Positions 25,476 through 34,654 are shown, counted from the first letter of the stretch. The stretch: DNA of 64,000 nt from Actinoallomurus bryophytorum (GCF_006716425.1 NZ_VFOZ01000001.1:5828001-5892000); one strand, 5' to 3'. Numbers and translations are program-made. Notes: a model not told the origin generated them from the sequence alone.

Positions 25476-27767
25476 ATGATCGACATTTCTGGCCGCGCCA
25501 TGCGTGCCGGAATCCGGAGTATCACGGCGGTGGCGACGGCCTCGTGCTTCGCCGTCATGCCGCAGGTCATAGCCAGCGCCTCCGCCCACACCGGCGGTAA
25601 GGCCGCGCGAGCGCATGACCGCGTCACTCCGCACCGAGACCACGACGGCCGTGAGGCGCGCGATCACCGAAGGGGGCGCGCCGATCTCGTCGTCGACACT
25701 CATGGGCCTCGCGGGGCGATCGTCCCCGGCAGAACGTACAAATGGCCGTTCGAGGTGACCAACAGGGGCACCGTCCCGGCGCGGGACGTCGCTCTCACCG
25801 CCAGACCCGACAAGAACCTCAAGGTGCTCGCCGCACCGCCGAAGTGCCACTGGAAGCGGACCGGCCCGCTCGTCTGCAAGATCGGCCTCGTGCCGCAGGG
25901 CGCGACCCGGCGCGGCACCATCACCGCCGAGCTCACTCCCAGGGCTCACTACGGAAAGGCGCTGAGCAACCCCGTCCAGGTGTCGTGGCACAACGCTCCG
26001 ACGGCACCCGAGCGGAGGCTGGCCGCGTTCCCACCGGTCGGCGTCTCGTCGGACCCCGACCCGGCGGCACCCCAGGGCGCCGACGCGGACGGGAGGATCC
26101 CGTACCCCCTCATGGTGACCGAGCACGGCCCGGTGACCGCCGAGTCCGTCGTGGTGCGGAGCCCGATCGGGGTTCCCGCACCGGCCGGCCCGTGCGGGAG
26201 CGGGGCCGCGCCCGTCAGGAGCGAGGGTGAGTCCGCGCCGTCTCTGGGCTCCTGCGCCGCCAAGCAGGACGACCCGCTGGCGTGCGGATGCGCCGCCGCC
26301 GAGGACCGGCCCGCCTCCGGGCCGCCCGCCGACGCGGTGGTGCCCTACAGGCCGGCCGCCGGTGACGCGCTGGGACGGCCCGTCGTGACGCCGGCCCGGC
26401 CCGCCGCCGCGGCACCCGCCGCGGCACCGGCCAAGGCCGCGGCGCACCCCGTCGCGGTTCCGGACCGGCCCGCCACGGCGCCGTGTGGCGCGGTGGCGGC
26501 CAGGCCGGTGGCCGTTCCCGGCCGCCCGGCGGTTCCGCCGTGTGCGGTGGCGCACCGGCCGGAGGCCGTGCAGGGCAGGCCGGCGGTGCCGGCGGGCATT
26601 CCCGCCGTCACGCCGTGTGGTGCGACGGCGGGAAGGCCGTTCATCGAGCCCGTGCGTCCCGCGAACGTCCCGGACCGCGCGATCGTCCCGCCGTGCGCGG
26701 TGGCACACCGGCCCGTGGCCGTGCAGGACAGGCCCGCGGAAGCGGCGGACATTCCCGTCACCACGCCGTGTGGTGCTCTGGCCGGACGTCCGGTCATCCT
26801 GCCCGCCCCGGCACGTCCGGCGGACGTCCCGGACCATGCGGCGGCAGCGCCGTGTGCGGGCGCCCAGGGGCACCCGGGAGCCGGGCAGGCCAAGCCTGCC
26901 GCGGCGACCACCGCCGACAGGCCCGGTACGAAGGCCGACGCGGACAAGACGGCCGCGGACGCGCCCGTCGCCACTCCGTGCGGTGCGGCGGCGGCCAGGC
27001 CGGTCGTCGTCCCGGGCCGGCCGGTCGTCGTGCCGGACATGCCGGCGATCCCGCCCTGCGCGCAGGGCGGGCTGGGGGCGTGCGGGTGCGTGAACTCCCA
27101 GAACGCTCCCGTGGCTCCCGCCGCGGCTCCGGCACTCCCGGTCGCTCCGGCGGCTCCGGGCGACCCGGCCAAGGCGGAGGTCGCGCCCTGCGCGGCGGCC
27201 GCGGACAAGCCGATGGCGGTCGAGGGCAAGGCGGCCTCGGAACGTCCCTTGGCACCGCCCTGCGGGACGGCCGACAACGCGCCGGCCGCCGTACACGAGG
27301 AGCCGGCCGTCACGCCTGACACCGTTTCCCCGATGACGCCGCTGACGGGTCCCGGAAAGTCGGTGCCCGGCAAGGCGGCTCACGAGCCGCTGGGCCACCC
27401 GGCGCGTCATCACCACGTACGGCTGCCGGTCGGTGCCCCGCGGGGCTCGGGTCGCGCTCACCGTGACTGCTCGCGGCAGGGATCGGGCTTCGTCTGCCCG
27501 CTCGGCTCCGCGCCGCACCACCGGCCGCACGTGGTCAACCTGACGGGGCCGTCTCACCCGCACGCGCTGCGCTGCGGGGGAGCGAGCGGCATCGCCTGCC
27601 ACACCCGGGCGGCCCACCCGATCGCGGCACGGCCGCAGCCGGTCCGCGGGAACCTGCCGACCACCGGCGGTTCGTCCGCGCTGCTCGCTCTGTCAGGTCT
27701 CGGCTTGGCGGGCGCGGGCATGGTCCTCTACCGGCTCAGCCGCGCCCGCCGTGGCGAAGAGGGCTGA
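25476..27767 (+). CDS. LPTTG-anchored surface protein with Cys/Pro repeat stalk
   Basis: 763 aa. Signal peptide (to about residue 35); a conserved-repeat/CARDB-like domain (~65-165: YKWPFEVTNRGTVPARDVALTARPDKNLKVL ... GATRRGTITAELTP); a long low-complexity stalk (~240-620); then sorting signal LPTTG at 727, hydrophobic span and RLSRARR tail. The stalk repeats alternating PCG and PPCA modules, for example TPCGATAGRPF, PPCAVAHRPVAVQ, TPCGALAGRPVI and TPCGAAAARPVVV, with a repeat period of about 45-51 residues and regularly placed cysteines. ATG chosen for the GGGGGGAC upstream and the signal peptide. It is presumably cell-wall linked by a sortase. The function is unknown. Confidence 0.8.
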   Translation: MIDISGRAMRAGIRSITAVATASCFAVMPQVIASASAHTGGKAARAHDRVTPHRDHDGREARDHRRGRADLVVDTHGPRGAIVPGRTYKWPFEVTNRGTVPARDVALTARPDKNLKVLAAPPKCHWKRTGPLVCKIGLVPQGATRRGTITAELTPRAHYGKALSNPVQVSWHNAPTAPERRLAAFPPVGVSSDPDPAAPQGADADGRIPYPLMVTEHGPVTAESVVVRSPIGVPAPAGPCGSGAAPVRSEGESAPSLGSCAAKQDDPLACGCAAAEDRPASGPPADAVVPYRPAAGDALGRPVVTPARPAAAAPAAAPAKAAAHPVAVPDRPATAPCGAVAARPVAVPGRPAVPPCAVAHRPEAVQGRPAVPAGIPAVTPCGATAGRPFIEPVRPANVPDRAIVPPCAVAHRPVAVQDRPAEAADIPVTTPCGALAGRPVILPAPARPADVPDHAAAAPCAGAQGHPGAGQAKPAAATTADRPGTKADADKTAADAPVATPCGAAAARPVVVPGRPVVVPDMPAIPPCAQGGLGACGCVNSQNAPVAPAAAPALPVAPAAPGDPAKAEVAPCAAAADKPMAVEGKAASERPLAPPCGTADNAPAAVHEEPAVTPDTVSPMTPLTGPGKSVPGKAAHEPLGHPARHHHVRLPVGAPRGSGRAHRDCSRQGSGFVCPLGSAPHHRPHVVNLTGPSHPHALRCGGASGIACHTRAAHPIAARPQPVRGNLPTTGGSSALLALSGLGLAGAGMVLYRLSRARRGEEG

Positions 27768-27808
27768 GTAGTACCCGACAGTGCGGGCCGAGGCGACGGG
27801 GGAGCAGG

Positions 27809-28747
27809 ATGGGGGTCATGCTGTTGAGGATCTTCACCGAGCCCCAGCAGGGGGCCGACTACACCACCCTGCTCCGCGTCGCCAAGGCCACCGAGGACGG
27901 CGGCTTCGACGCGTTCTTCCGCTCTGACCACTACTTGAAGATGGGGGACGTCAGCGGCCTGCCGGGCCCGTCGGACGCCTGGGTCACCCTGGCCGGTCTG
28001 GCCAGGGAGACCGAGCGCATCCGGCTCGGGACCCTGGTGACCGCGGCGACGTTCCGGCTGCCCGGCCCTCTCGCCATCTCCGTGGCCAATGTCGATGACA
28101 TGAGCGGAGGACGCGTCGAACTCGGTCTCGGGACCGGCTGGTACGACGAAGAACACACCGCGTACGGAATCCCGTTCCCCGGTCTCGGCGAGCGTTTCGA
28201 CCGGCTCGAGGAGCAGCTGGAGATCATTACGGGAATGTGGGACACCCCCTCGGGCAAGACGTTCGACTTCGAGGGGGCTCACTACCAGGTGACCGGCTCT
28301 CCGGCGCTCCCCAAGCCGGCCCAGCGGCCGCGGCCGCCGATCATCATCGGCGGAGTGGGCGCCAAGCGCACGCCGCGGCTCGCCGCCCGTTTCGCCGACG
28401 AGTTCAACGTGCCGTTCCACTCGATCGAGGAGACGCGGGCGGCGTACGAGCGGGTGCGGGCCGCCTGCGAGAACGGCGGCCGGGACGACTCGTCCATCAC
28501 CTTCTCCGCCGCGCAGGTCATCTGCTGCGGGCGCGACGACGCACAGCTCCGGCAGCGCGCCGACGCCATCGGCCGTTCGGTGGAGGACCTGCGCGAGAAC
28601 GGCATCGCCGGCACCCCGGCCGAGGTCGTCGCGCGGCTCGCCGCGTTCGGCGAGGCCGGCGCCGAGCGCGCCTACCTCCAGGTGCTCGACCTGAACGACC
28701 TGGACCATCTCGCGCTGCTGGCGAGCGACGTCCTTCCCCAGGTCTGA
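27809..28747 (+). CDS. LLM-class F420-dependent oxidoreductase
   Basis: Luciferase-like monooxygenase fold (TIM barrel), 312 aa. Features: FFRSDHYLKMGD near the N terminus, GTLVTAATFRLPGPLAISVANVDDMSGGRVELGLGTGW (the luciferase-family cofactor region) and RPPIIIGGVGAKRTPRLAARFADEFN. This type is normally an F420-dependent reductase or dehydrogenase of unknown substrate in actinomycetes. F420 use is a family assignment, not proved by the motif. It is followed by a strong hairpin. Confidence 0.88.
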   Translation: MGVMLLRIFTEPQQGADYTTLLRVAKATEDGGFDAFFRSDHYLKMGDVSGLPGPSDAWVTLAGLARETERIRLGTLVTAATFRLPGPLAISVANVDDMSGGRVELGLGTGWYDEEHTAYGIPFPGLGERFDRLEEQLEIITGMWDTPSGKTFDFEGAHYQVTGSPALPKPAQRPRPPIIIGGVGAKRTPRLAARFADEFNVPFHSIEETRAAYERVRAACENGGRDDSSITFSAAQVICCGRDDAQLRQRADAIGRSVEDLRENGIAGTPAEVVARLAAFGEAGAERAYLQVLDLNDLDHLALLASDVLPQV

Positions 28748-28761
28748 CTCCGGACACGACA

Positions 28762-28803
28762 TGATCACGTCGGAGCGGGCCGCGCACCGCTCCGACGTGA
28801 TCA
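28762..28803. terminator. 16-bp perfect hairpin between LLM oxidoreductase and TetR genes
   Basis: TGATCACGTCGGAGCG (28762-28777) and its exact complement (28788-28803) with a 10-nt loop, 15 nt past the oxidoreductase stop. It probably terminates that transcript. Being a symmetrical site upstream of a TetR gene, it could also be an operator, though arms this long favour termination. Confidence 0.6.
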
Positions 28804-28861
28804 AGAACCGCGGCGGAACGCCGTTCGCCGTCGGTACCCTGTTCGAAGGGAGGAGTGTGCC

Positions 28862-29569
28862 GTGACAGGGACGACCGAGATTCCGCCCCCGCCGTGGCGG
28901 CGCCCGAAGAAGACCACGCGGCAGCGCCGGCCGCTCAGCCAGGAACTCATCGTCGACACCGCGATGCGGGTCCTCGACGCGGAGGGGTTCGAGGCGCTCA
29001 GCATGCGCCGGGTCGCCCTCGACCTGCGGACCGGGCCGGCGTCGCTGTACGCGCATGTCGCGAACAAGGACGAGCTCCTGGAGCTGATGATCGACCGGAT
29101 CGTCGGCGAGATGGAGATGCCCACGCCCGACCCGGCCCGGTGGCAGGAGCAGATCGTCGAGTCCGCGATCGCCGCGCACGGCGTGTGGGTGAAACATCCC
29201 GGGATCGCGCGTGCCGCGCTCGCCAACATCCCCGTCGGGCCCAACTCCCTGCGCTACAGCGAGGCGCTGCTGGCCATCCTGCGGGCCGGGGGTGTGCCGG
29301 ACCAGCAGGCGGGCTGGTTCGTGGACCGGGTGTCCCTCTACGTGCTCGCGGACGCCTTCGAGGCGTCGCTGCACCAGGAGCGCGGGCGCCGGACCGAGGA
29401 GGACGCGCGGGACTACTTCGAGCAGATCCGCGCCTACTTCGAGAGCCTGCCGCCCGACCGCTTCCCGGTCATCACGTCGATGGTGGGCGCGCTGATCGAG
29501 GGCGGCGGCGACGAGCGCCTGAGGTTCGGCCTGGAGCTCCTGGTCCGGGGACTCGCGTCGTACGTGTGA
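28862..29569 (+). CDS. TetR-family transcriptional regulator
   Basis: 235 aa. N-terminal HTH (LIVDTAMRVLDAEGFEALSMRRVALDLRTGPASLYAHVANKDELLELMIDRI, residues ~29-80) and an all-helical C-terminal ligand/dimer domain of the TetR_C (AcrR-like) type. GTG start preceded by GGGAGGAG. It lies downstream of the LLM oxidoreductase and convergent with gnd. Target and ligand are unknown; self-regulation or control of the oxidoreductase is likely by position. Confidence 0.9.
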   Translation: MTGTTEIPPPPWRRPKKTTRQRRPLSQELIVDTAMRVLDAEGFEALSMRRVALDLRTGPASLYAHVANKDELLELMIDRIVGEMEMPTPDPARWQEQIVESAIAAHGVWVKHPGIARAALANIPVGPNSLRYSEALLAILRAGGVPDQQAGWFVDRVSLYVLADAFEASLHQERGRRTEEDARDYFEQIRAYFESLPPDRFPVITSMVGALIEGGGDERLRFGLELLVRGLASYV

Positions 29570-29575
29570 GACGGC

Positions 29576-29610
29576 GGCTCCGGCCGGGCCTCAGGGGCAC
29601 GGCCGGAGCC
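29576..29610. terminator. Bidirectional hairpin terminator between tetR and gnd
   Basis: GGCTCCGGCCG (29576-29586) pairs perfectly with CGGCCGGAGCC (29600-29610) across a 13-nt loop, 6 nt past the tetR stop and 14 nt past the gnd stop on the other strand. Confidence 0.75.
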
Positions 29611-29624
29611 CGCTCGTTCTCGTG

Positions 29625-31049
29625 TCAGCCGGCGGAGATCTCCCGGCCGTCCTCCGACCACAGGGTGTGGAAGGACCCGTCACGGTCCACGCGCCGGTAG
29701 GTGTGGGCGCCGAAGTAGTCGCGCAGCCCCTGGATCAGCGATGCCGGGCCGCGCTCGCGGCGGTAGCCGTCGTAGTAGGCCAGCGACGCGGAGAACGCGG
29801 GCGTCGGGACGCCGAGGTCCACCGCGGTGCGTACGACCTTGCGCCACGCGTCCTGCGCACCCGCGACCGCGTCGCTGAAGTAGTCGTCCAGCAGGAGGTT
29901 CGGCAGGTCCGGGCTGCGCCCGTAGGCCTCCTTGATGCGGTCGAGGAAGCGCGCCCGGATGATGCAGCCGCCGCGCCAGATGGTCGCGAGGGTGCCCGGG
30001 TCGACGTTCCAGCCGTACTCGTCCGACGCGGCGCGCATCTGCTCGAAGCCCTGTGCGTACGCGACCACCTTGGAGGCGTACAGCGCGTCGCGCACGGCGT
30101 CCACGAAACCCTCCGGCGTCGTGCCGCCGCCGGGGCCGGGCAGGATCTTCGAGGCGCGGACCCGCTGGTCCTTGCGGGCCGACAGCGCGCGGGCGTACAC
30201 GGCCTCGGTGATCGCGGTGACCGGGACGCCGAGCTCCAGGGCCGACTGCGCGGTCCAGCGGCCGGTGCCCTTCTGCTCGGCCTCGTCGACGATCACGTCG
30301 ACCAGGGGCCGGCCCGTCGTGGCGTCGGTGTGCGCGAGCACCTTGGAGGTGGTCTCGATGAGGAACGACTCCAGGTCGCCCTCGTTCCACTGCTCGAAGA
30401 CCTGGGCGATCTCGGGCGCGGACAGCCCGGCCGCGCTGGTGAGCAGGTCGTACGCCTCGGCGATGAGCTGCATGTCGGCGTACTCGATGCCGTTGTGCGC
30501 CATCTTGACGTAGTGACCGGCGCCGTCCGGGCCGATGTGGGCGCAGCACGGCGTGCCGTCCACCTGGGCCGCGATCGTGGTCAGGATCGACTCGACCGGG
30601 GCGTACGCGTCGGCCGGTCCGCCCGGCATGATGCTGGGCCCGTTGAGCGCGCCCTCCTCGCCGCCGGAGACTCCGGTGCCGAGGAAATGGAGGCCGTGCT
30701 CGGTGAGCGCCGCCTCGCGCCGCCGCGTGTCCTCGAAGTGTGAGTTGCCGCCGTCGATCAGGATGTCGCCCTTGTCGAGCAACGGCACCAGCTCGTCGAT
30801 CACGGCGTCGACGGGCCTGCCGGCCTTCACCATGATCACGATCCGGCGCGGCCGGTCGAGCGCGGCGACGAACTCCTCGATCGTCGTCGTGGGCGTGAAC
30901 TCGCCCTCGTTCCCGTACCGTTCGATCAGCTGTTTGGTACGGCTGTCACTGCGGTTGTGTACGGCCACGGGGAACCCATGCCGCGCGATGTTTCGCGCGA
31001 GGTTCTGGCCCATGACGGCCAGCCCGGTGACACCGATTTCGCTTCCCAC
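29625..31049 (-). CDS. gnd: 6-phosphogluconate dehydrogenase, decarboxylating
   Basis: Oxidises 6-phosphogluconate to ribulose-5-phosphate and CO2 with reduction of NADP+ in the oxidative pentose phosphate pathway. 474 aa, the full size of the long (GndA) form. N-terminal VTGLAVMGQNLARNIA dinucleotide motif, NRSDSRT, substrate loop GVSGGEEGALNGPSIMPGG (about residues 128-146), catalytic-type HYVKMAHNGIEYADMQLI, and C-terminal YFGAHTYRRVDRDG. GTG start. Monocistronic; bounded by a hairpin downstream. Confidence 0.97.
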   Translation of the reverse strand: MGSEIGVTGLAVMGQNLARNIARHGFPVAVHNRSDSRTKQLIERYGNEGEFTPTTTIEEFVAALDRPRRIVIMVKAGRPVDAVIDELVPLLDKGDILIDGGNSHFEDTRRREAALTEHGLHFLGTGVSGGEEGALNGPSIMPGGPADAYAPVESILTTIAAQVDGTPCCAHIGPDGAGHYVKMAHNGIEYADMQLIAEAYDLLTSAAGLSAPEIAQVFEQWNEGDLESFLIETTSKVLAHTDATTGRPLVDVIVDEAEQKGTGRWTAQSALELGVPVTAITEAVYARALSARKDQRVRASKILPGPGGGTTPEGFVDAVRDALYASKVVAYAQGFEQMRAASDEYGWNVDPGTLATIWRGGCIIRARFLDRIKEAYGRSPDLPNLLLDDYFSDAVAGAQDAWRKVVRTAVDLGVPTPAFSASLAYYDGYRRERGPASLIQGLRDYFGAHTYRRVDRDGSFHTLWSEDGREISAG

Positions 31050-31182
31050 GTCATCAAGGCTAGCCCTGGCGCGTCACTGGCGGGGGTGACCGGCGCGCAC
31101 GTTCGCCGGCCGTTCCGAAAAGTCACGATATTTCGGCAATTCAAGTTGGAGTCGGCGGTGATCTCCGCCAGGCTCTCATCCT

Positions 31183-31863
31183 GTGGATGATCTCTCCTTG
31201 GTGCGCGACCACACGGTGCTGTCCGTCGTGGCCGGTTCGCGCGCCTACGGGCTCGCCACGGAGGACAGCGACATCGACCGGCGCGGCGTGTTCGTGGCGC
31301 CGACGCCGCTGTTCTGGGGCTTCGGCAAGCCTCCGTCACACGTCGACGGGCCGGACGCCGAGCGCTTCTCCTGGGAGCTCGAACGCTTCCTCGGGCTCGC
31401 GCTGGACGCCAACCCGACCGTGCTGGAATGCCTGTGGTCGCCCCTGGTCGAGAAGGTCACCGAGCAGGGGGAGGAGCTGCTGGCACTGCGCGGCTCCTTC
31501 CTGTCCCGCCACGCGCACCGGACGTTCCTGCGCTACGCGGAGAGCCAGTTCCGCAAGCTCACCGGCGACGTGCGCACGCGCGGCGAGCCCCGGTGGAAGC
31601 ACGTGATGCACCTGCTCCGGCTGCTGATCAGCGGGCGCCACCTGCTCGAGCACGGGGAGCCGCTGGTGGACGTCGCGGACCACCGGGAGCGCCTGCTCGC
31701 CGTACGCCGCGGCGAGGTGGCCTGGGCCGAGGTCGACGCGTGGCGGCGGACCCTGACGAGGGACATGGACACGGCGCTGGCCGCCACCGGCCTGCCCGAG
31801 GAGCCGGACCGTACGCGAGTCGAGACGTTCCTGGTGTCCGTACGGCGACGGGGCGCGCGATGA
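31183..31863 (+). CDS. RlaP-like nucleotidyltransferase (pol-beta superfamily), first of pair
   Basis: 226-aa predicted nucleotidyltransferase. Motif GSRAYGLATEDSDIDRRGVFVA (residues 18-39) gives the G-S and D30/D32 metal pair of the pol-beta superfamily, and the following LFWGFGKPPSHVDGPDAERFSWELERF is typical of the RNA-repair-associated RlaP family (PF10127). The C-terminal helical part includes TFLRYAESQFRKLTG and HLLRLLISGRHLL. GTG start; GTG at 31201 is an alternative. The ATGA overlap with the second nucleotidyltransferase shows coupling. No rtcB or other RNA-ligase gene is in the window. Confidence 0.85.
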   Translation: MDDLSLVRDHTVLSVVAGSRAYGLATEDSDIDRRGVFVAPTPLFWGFGKPPSHVDGPDAERFSWELERFLGLALDANPTVLECLWSPLVEKVTEQGEELLALRGSFLSRHAHRTFLRYAESQFRKLTGDVRTRGEPRWKHVMHLLRLLISGRHLLEHGEPLVDVADHRERLLAVRRGEVAWAEVDAWRRTLTRDMDTALAATGLPEEPDRTRVETFLVSVRRRGAR

Positions 31864-32627
31864 CACAGACGCTGCCGTCCTGGCTCGCCGAGGTGACCGG
31901 CGACGTGGTGTTCGCGACCGTCAGCGGCGCCCACCTGTACGGCTTCCCCTCCGTGGACTCCGACGTGGACCTGCGCGGCGTGCACCTGATGCCGGTCGAG
32001 GACGTCGTCGGCCTCCGCACCGGCGAGGAGACCGTCGACCGGACCTGGACACGCGACGGCGTCGAGGTCGATCTCGTCACGCATGACCTGGCGAAGTTCG
32101 GCCGGCTGCTGCTGCGCCGCAACGGCTACGTCCTGGAACAGCTACTGTCGCCCCTCGTCGTGACGTCGTCGCCCCTGCACGAGGAGATGGTCGCACTGGC
32201 GCCCGGCTGCCTGACCCGCCACCACGCGCACCACTACCTGGGTTTCGCGCGTACACAGTGGGGGTTCTTCGAACGGACGGGTGAGCTCAAGCCGCTGCTC
32301 TACACGTTCCGCGTGCTGTCCACGGGCATCCATCTGATGCTCACCGGCGAGGTCCTGTCCGACCTGGGCGCGCTCGACCACGGGCCGGCGTACCTGCCGG
32401 ACCTGGTCGCGGCCAAACGCGAGGCCGAGCACGGCGCGCTGCCCGCCGGCGCCCCGGACCCGGGCCGTCTCGCCGCCGACGTCACCGCGATGACCAGCCG
32501 GCTGGAGACGGAGCGGGACCGGTCGTCGCTGCCCGAACGGCCCTCCGCGGGGCCGGCCCTGCACGACCTCGTCGTCCGGGCCCGGCTCGCTGACCTGCCG
32601 TATGTTAACTCTCGGTCGCAAGGGTAA
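31860..32627 (+). CDS. RlaP-like nucleotidyltransferase (pol-beta superfamily), second of pair
   Basis: 255 aa, clearly related to the preceding gene but diverged. SGAHLYGFPSVDSDVDLRGVHL carries the D35/D37 metal-binding pair, with Gly-Ala in place of the usual Gly-Ser. DGVEVDLVTHDLAKFGRLLLRRNGYVLEQLLSP supplies the third acidic strand (EVD). It continues with TRHHAHHYLGFARTQWGFF. The start overlaps the previous stop (ATGA). Two unequal copies may form a heterodimer. It stops 11 nt before the Ser/Thr kinase gene. Confidence 0.85.
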   Translation: MTQTLPSWLAEVTGDVVFATVSGAHLYGFPSVDSDVDLRGVHLMPVEDVVGLRTGEETVDRTWTRDGVEVDLVTHDLAKFGRLLLRRNGYVLEQLLSPLVVTSSPLHEEMVALAPGCLTRHHAHHYLGFARTQWGFFERTGELKPLLYTFRVLSTGIHLMLTGEVLSDLGALDHGPAYLPDLVAAKREAEHGALPAGAPDPGRLAADVTAMTSRLETERDRSSLPERPSAGPALHDLVVRARLADLPYVNSRSQG

Positions 32628-32638
32628 ATCGGTACGTC

Positions 32639-34579
32639 GTGGACACCCCTCGTCTGCTCAAAAATCGGTACCGGCTCGGCAGCGTCATCGGCCGCGGCGG
32701 CATGGGCGTCGTATGGCTCGCCACCGATGAGGTACTCGACCGCAGCGTGGCGGTGAAGGAGGTCTCCTTCCCGCCCGGCCTGCCCCACGAGGAGCAGAAC
32801 AAGCTCCGCCGCCGTACGCTCCGCGAGGCGCGCACCACCGCGCGGCTCAACCACCCCAACGTCGTGGGCGTGTACGACATCGTCGAGGACGAGGACCGGC
32901 CCTGGATCGTGATGGAGTTCGTCCCGTCGCGGTCGCTCGCCGAGGCCGTACGCGACGACGGCCCGATGACCCCGGAGCGCACCGCCGCGATCGGCCTCCA
33001 GCTGCTCGCCGGACTCCGCGCCGCCCATGCGGCCGGCGTCCTGCACCGCGACGTGAAGCCGAGCAACGTCCTCCTCGCCGATGACGGGCGGGTCGTGCTC
33101 GGCGACTTCGGGATCGCGACCGCGAAGGGCGGCTCGACCGTCACCTCTTCGGGCGTGCTGATCGGCTCGCCTTCGTACATGGCGCCCGAGCGGGCACGCG
33201 GACGCGACGTCGGCCCCGAGTCGGACCTGTGGTCGCTGGGCGCGACGTTGTACACGGCCGTCGAGGGCCGGCCGCCGTTCGACCGCGACAGCGCGGTGGC
33301 CACGCTCGCGGCCCTCGTGATGGACGACCCGGACGCCCCCGAGCGGGCCGGACCGCTCTGGCCGCTGATCCGCGGGCTGCTCCAGCGCGACCCCGCCGAA
33401 CGGCCCGCCGTGGAGTCGCTCGCGAGCACGCTCCGCGAGGTCGCCGACGGCTCCGCCGAGGCCACGGACGCGTCACCGGACACCCACACGCAGGCTGAGC
33501 CGGCCGAGGCGGCCGTCCGGCCCGCGGTCCGGAAGTCGAGAAAGACGAGAAAGGCAGAGGCAAGGCGGCGTGCGGCGGAGAGGCCCGCGGCCGCGGAGGT
33601 CGGGCCGCCCGCCGTCGAGGAGGGACGTCCCCCGGCCGAGGAGGCTGGAGGATTTGCGGACGAGGCGCCCGCGGACGAGGTCGTCCCGGCCCCGAGCGTC
33701 CCGCGACCGCGCCCGGCGCTCGACGAGTCGCCCCCCGTGGAGACGCCGCCCGATGACGTCCCGGCCGGCCCGCCCGCCGCCGGCATCGCGGGAGTCGTCG
33801 AGCCGGGCCCGGACGACACGGCCGGCCCGGCGGCGACGGCCACCTCGTCCCTGCAGAGCACCGGAACCGTGAGCGGCACGCGCACCGGTGCCTCCCGCCG
33901 CGTCCCGGTGGTGGCCCTGACGGCGCTGGCGCTGGTCCTGGTGGTAGGGCTCCTGGGCTGGGCCGTGAGCGGGATGTTCGGGGACGACGACCAGGGCCGG
34001 CGGTCCGCACAGAAGCCGGTCACGACACCGAGCGGAAAGGCGTCGAGCCCGTCCCCGGCCGCCTCGCCGACGACATCGGCGCCGGCCACCGCGCCCACGT
34101 CGCCCGCCGTCTCCCCGACGGGAACCACCGGCCCGCTGCCCGACGGCTACCACTGGCACCACGACAGCACGCACTTCTCGATCGCCGTTCCGGACGGCTG
34201 GTCGGCCGATCATCATGGCCACTACCTGTACGTGGAGGACCCCCACAGCTCCCGGACCCTGATCGTGGACCAGTCCGACACCCCGAAGTCCGACCCGCTG
34301 GCCGACTGGCGGGAGCAGGAGGCCGCCCGGAAGAGCGGCTTTCCCTCGTATCACCGGGTCCACCTGAGGTCCGTGGACTATCCGCAGGCACGCAAGGCCG
34401 CCGACTGGGAGTTCACCTACAACGGCTCCGGCGGCCGCACCCACGTGCTCAACCGCAACATCCTGGCCAACAGCAAGCACGCCTACGCCCTGTACTGGCA
34501 GGTCCCCGACAGCAAGTGGGACTCGAGCCGCAAGATCTTCGACGTGTTCGCCGCGACGTTCCGTCCGGCCAAGGGATGA
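32639..34579 (+). CDS. Receptor-type Ser/Thr protein kinase
   Basis: 646 aa. Cytosolic Hanks-type kinase: IGRGGMGVVW P-loop, VAVKE with K40, HRDVKPSNV with catalytic D138, DFGIA with D156, GSPSYMAPE activation segment. A Pro/Ala-rich linker (~285-415) follows, then one transmembrane helix (VVALTALALVLVVGLLGWAVSG, ~420-441) and an exported domain of ~150 residues (FSIAVPDGWSADHHGHYLYVEDPHSSRTL ... FDVFAATFRPAKG) after a Ser/Thr/Pro spacer. GTG start. The exported domain is not PASTA; similar small beta domains occur in other actinobacterial kinases. It may be cotranscribed with the two nucleotidyltransferases. Confidence 0.94.
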   Translation: MDTPRLLKNRYRLGSVIGRGGMGVVWLATDEVLDRSVAVKEVSFPPGLPHEEQNKLRRRTLREARTTARLNHPNVVGVYDIVEDEDRPWIVMEFVPSRSLAEAVRDDGPMTPERTAAIGLQLLAGLRAAHAAGVLHRDVKPSNVLLADDGRVVLGDFGIATAKGGSTVTSSGVLIGSPSYMAPERARGRDVGPESDLWSLGATLYTAVEGRPPFDRDSAVATLAALVMDDPDAPERAGPLWPLIRGLLQRDPAERPAVESLASTLREVADGSAEATDASPDTHTQAEPAEAAVRPAVRKSRKTRKAEARRRAAERPAAAEVGPPAVEEGRPPAEEAGGFADEAPADEVVPAPSVPRPRPALDESPPVETPPDDVPAGPPAAGIAGVVEPGPDDTAGPAATATSSLQSTGTVSGTRTGASRRVPVVALTALALVLVVGLLGWAVSGMFGDDDQGRRSAQKPVTTPSGKASSPSPAASPTTSAPATAPTSPAVSPTGTTGPLPDGYHWHHDSTHFSIAVPDGWSADHHGHYLYVEDPHSSRTLIVDQSDTPKSDPLADWREQEAARKSGFPSYHRVHLRSVDYPQARKAADWEFTYNGSGGRTHVLNRNILANSKHAYALYWQVPDSKWDSSRKIFDVFAATFRPAKG

Positions 34580-34633
34580 CGCGGACCGGCGCGAACCCTT
34601 GACCCTCTGGCCTCGGCTTCACTACTTTGCGCA

Positions 34634-34654
34634 CGTTAGGAAACTTTCCTAACG
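34634..34654. promoter_or_regulatory. 21-bp perfect palindrome upstream of the GH9 gene
   Basis: Arms CGTTAGGAAA (34634-34643) and TTTCCTAACG (34645-34654) around one central C, 30 bp before the glycosidase start. This kind of palindrome is familiar to me from promoters of secreted glycoside hydrolases in actinomycetes. A ROK or LacI-type repressor is the likely reader; the ROK protein at 40150-41355 is a candidate. Confidence 0.65.

Noticed and set aside
25308-27617. Open minus-strand frame of ~770 codons opposite the LPTTG protein gene
   Set aside because: It mirrors the plus-strand codon bias of a G+C-rich gene, is extremely Arg/Gly-rich, and has no family motifs; the plus strand has a signal peptide and sorting signal.
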